From contig NC_008571.1 in the NCBI RefSeq assembly GCF_000060345.1, positions 1,054,001-1,118,000 on the forward strand: 64,000 nucleotides of DNA. The letters are read 5' to 3'. Shown one piece after another: positions 63,224-64,000 of the stretch. Position numbers and translations under genes: made by a program. Origin of the DNA: Christiangramia forsetii KT0803 (GTDB lineage: Bacteria; Bacteroidota; Bacteroidia; Flavobacteriales; Flavobacteriaceae). The notes beneath the pieces are model-generated. The model was not told the origin of the DNA and searched no databases. It was given only the letters and a program-made list of their open reading frames with translations. Numbering within the stretch: position 1 is the first letter of the stretch; each line of letters opens with the position of its first letter.

Positions 63224-64000
63224 GTTTCTTAATGGCTTCCCTTTCTTCAACATATGCTGAAGACGCTCCAGGGTTTTTCTTTCCCCTGTAAGCGATAAGA
63301 AAGCTTCTCTTTCCAGTTCTAATAAATACTGTTCGCTAACCATTTGGTTTTCTGAAAGGTCGCCACCGGCCATTACATAAGCCAGTTTATTCGCGATCTT
63401 TTTATCATGTTTGCTGATGTATTTTCCGGCAGCCATCTGGTCTGTTCCCACAAGGAATGCTCCCAATGCCTGTTTACCAAGAACTTTTATATCTCTACGT
63501 GCAATTGGTTGAGTATATCCATTTTCAGCCATTAACATCGCATGTTGCTTAGCGATTGCCAGTTGTCTTTCTGGATTTACCACCACGATATCTTTTCCCT
63601 TCTGAAGAAGACCAAGATCGTATGCTTCGTAAGCTGACGTGGATACTTTCGCCATCCCAATGGTGAGGAAGTTATCTCTAAGTCGGTTCAGCTCAACATC
63701 ATCTTTTTGATAGGTATCAGAAGCTCTAACTGTCATTTCCTTTGTTCCACCACCGCCGGGGATCACACCAACACCAAATTCAACTAAACCTATATAAGTT
63801 TCAGCCGATGCAACCACTTTATCTGCATGAAGTGAAAGTTCACACCCACCACCCAGGGTCATTGCGTGCGGAGCAGAAACAGTTGGAATTGAGGAATAGC
63901 GCATTCTCATCATCGTATCCTGAAAATATTTGATCGCCATGTTCAGCTCTTCATATTCCTGTTCCACAGCCATCATAAAGATCATTCCAATATTGGCACC
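63221..64000 (-). CDS. 3-hydroxyacyl-CoA dehydrogenase/enoyl-CoA hydratase (FadB type), partial
   Basis: The C-terminal 259 residues are visible and the frame stays open to the right edge (GANIGMIFMMAVEQEYEE continues inward). They form the crotonase (enoyl-CoA hydratase) half, with the oxyanion-hole segments APHAMTLGGGCELSLHAD and VEFGVGVIPGGGGT. In this phylum the dehydrogenase half lies N-terminal, outside the window, giving about 800 residues in all. It hydrates and oxidises the acyl-CoA chain. Its stop codon is the first TAG of a heptad repeat. Confidence 0.9.
   Translation of the reverse strand, partial: GANIGMIFMMAVEQEYEELNMAIKYFQDTMMRMRYSSIPTVSAPHAMTLGGGCELSLHADKVVASAETYIGLVEFGVGVIPGGGGTKEMTVRASDTYQKDDVELNRLRDNFLTIGMAKVSTSAYEAYDLGLLQKGKDIVVVNPERQLAIAKQHAMLMAENGYTQPIARRDIKVLGKQALGAFLVGTDQMAAGKYISKHDKKIANKLAYVMAGGDLSENQMVSEQYLLELEREAFLSLTGERKTLERLQHMLKKGKPLRN

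Noticed and set aside
1-64000. Search for tRNA, rRNA and phage or CRISPR-associated genes
   Set aside because: No tRNA T-loop or anticodon pattern, rRNA, integrase or cas gene was recognised anywhere by eye; a covariance-model search could still reveal a small RNA.

Overview
The window is a low-GC bacterial chromosome segment that reads as a marine-type member of the Flavobacteriaceae (Gramella/Christiangramia-like; this is inference, since no rRNA gene is present). The basis is the gene families: a SusC/SusD pair, many lipoprotein signal peptides ending in a cysteine, LytS/LytTR regulators with 2TM domains, DUF4350/DUF4129/MoxR/DUF58 genes, VCBS/ASPIC proteins, a PRC-barrel protein with a charged tail, and one promoter that fits the Bacteroidetes TTTG-N21-TAnnTTTG pattern. 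It holds about 60 genes, no tRNA, rRNA or CRISPR array, one complete IS256-family insertion sequence and one orphan end of a related copy.

Layout. 1-2.6 kb: a small leftward operon (tiny membrane ORF, DUF4870, PadR, PspC) from a good promoter. 2.7-6 kb: single genes, including oxyR with its two redox cysteines and a palindromic promoter. 6-12.2 kb: a tightly overlapping leftward operon DUF58-MoxR-DUF4350-DUF4129-membrane protein-SpoIIM, divergent from an RDD gene. 12.2-16 kb: an unusually compact block (cyclophilin, CoA-type Nudix, PlsC, ureohydrolase). 16.3-17.6 kb: the IS, with an 8-bp target duplication, next to a 7-bp tandem array. 17.6-27 kb: two ECF sigma operons, type II NADH dehydrogenase, hemerythrin, a LytS/2TM/LytTR operon, Cu/Zn SOD and an alpha/beta hydrolase-OsmC fusion.

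27-35 kb looks like a 3-keto-glycoside or modified-sugar pathway: DUF1080, two xylose-isomerase-like TIM barrels, a Gfo/Idh dehydrogenase and an MFS permease run left; a GMC oxidoreductase with its small subunit runs right. 35-49 kb is a polysaccharide-utilization-like operon: SusC, SusD, a terminator, two paralogous VCBS/ASPIC lipoproteins, a vanadium-haloperoxidase/PAP2 enzyme and a GyrI-like membrane-anchored protein. A perfect LacI-type palindrome lies upstream of susC, but no LacI regulator is in view. No glycoside hydrolase of a classical PUL is present.

49-59 kb is rich in lipid and stress functions: a lipid kinase divergent from an App1-type phosphatase, a PRC-barrel/disordered protein, M28 peptidase, YtxH, a fused trehalose-phosphate synthase/phosphatase divergent from a GH15 enzyme, and an M43 metalloprotease. 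59.7-64 kb is the beta-oxidation operon (FadB-type multifunctional enzyme, thiolase, acyl-CoA dehydrogenase), with a four-helix-bundle (23S-IVP type) gene inside it, bracketed by inverted heptad-periodic repeats.

The most unusual observations are the heptad [T/G]AG-repeat family around the four-helix gene and at the sigma/membrane gene end, the solo IS end, and the two operons of unassigned function (SpoIIM/MoxR/DUF58 and VCBS/VCBS/haloperoxidase).
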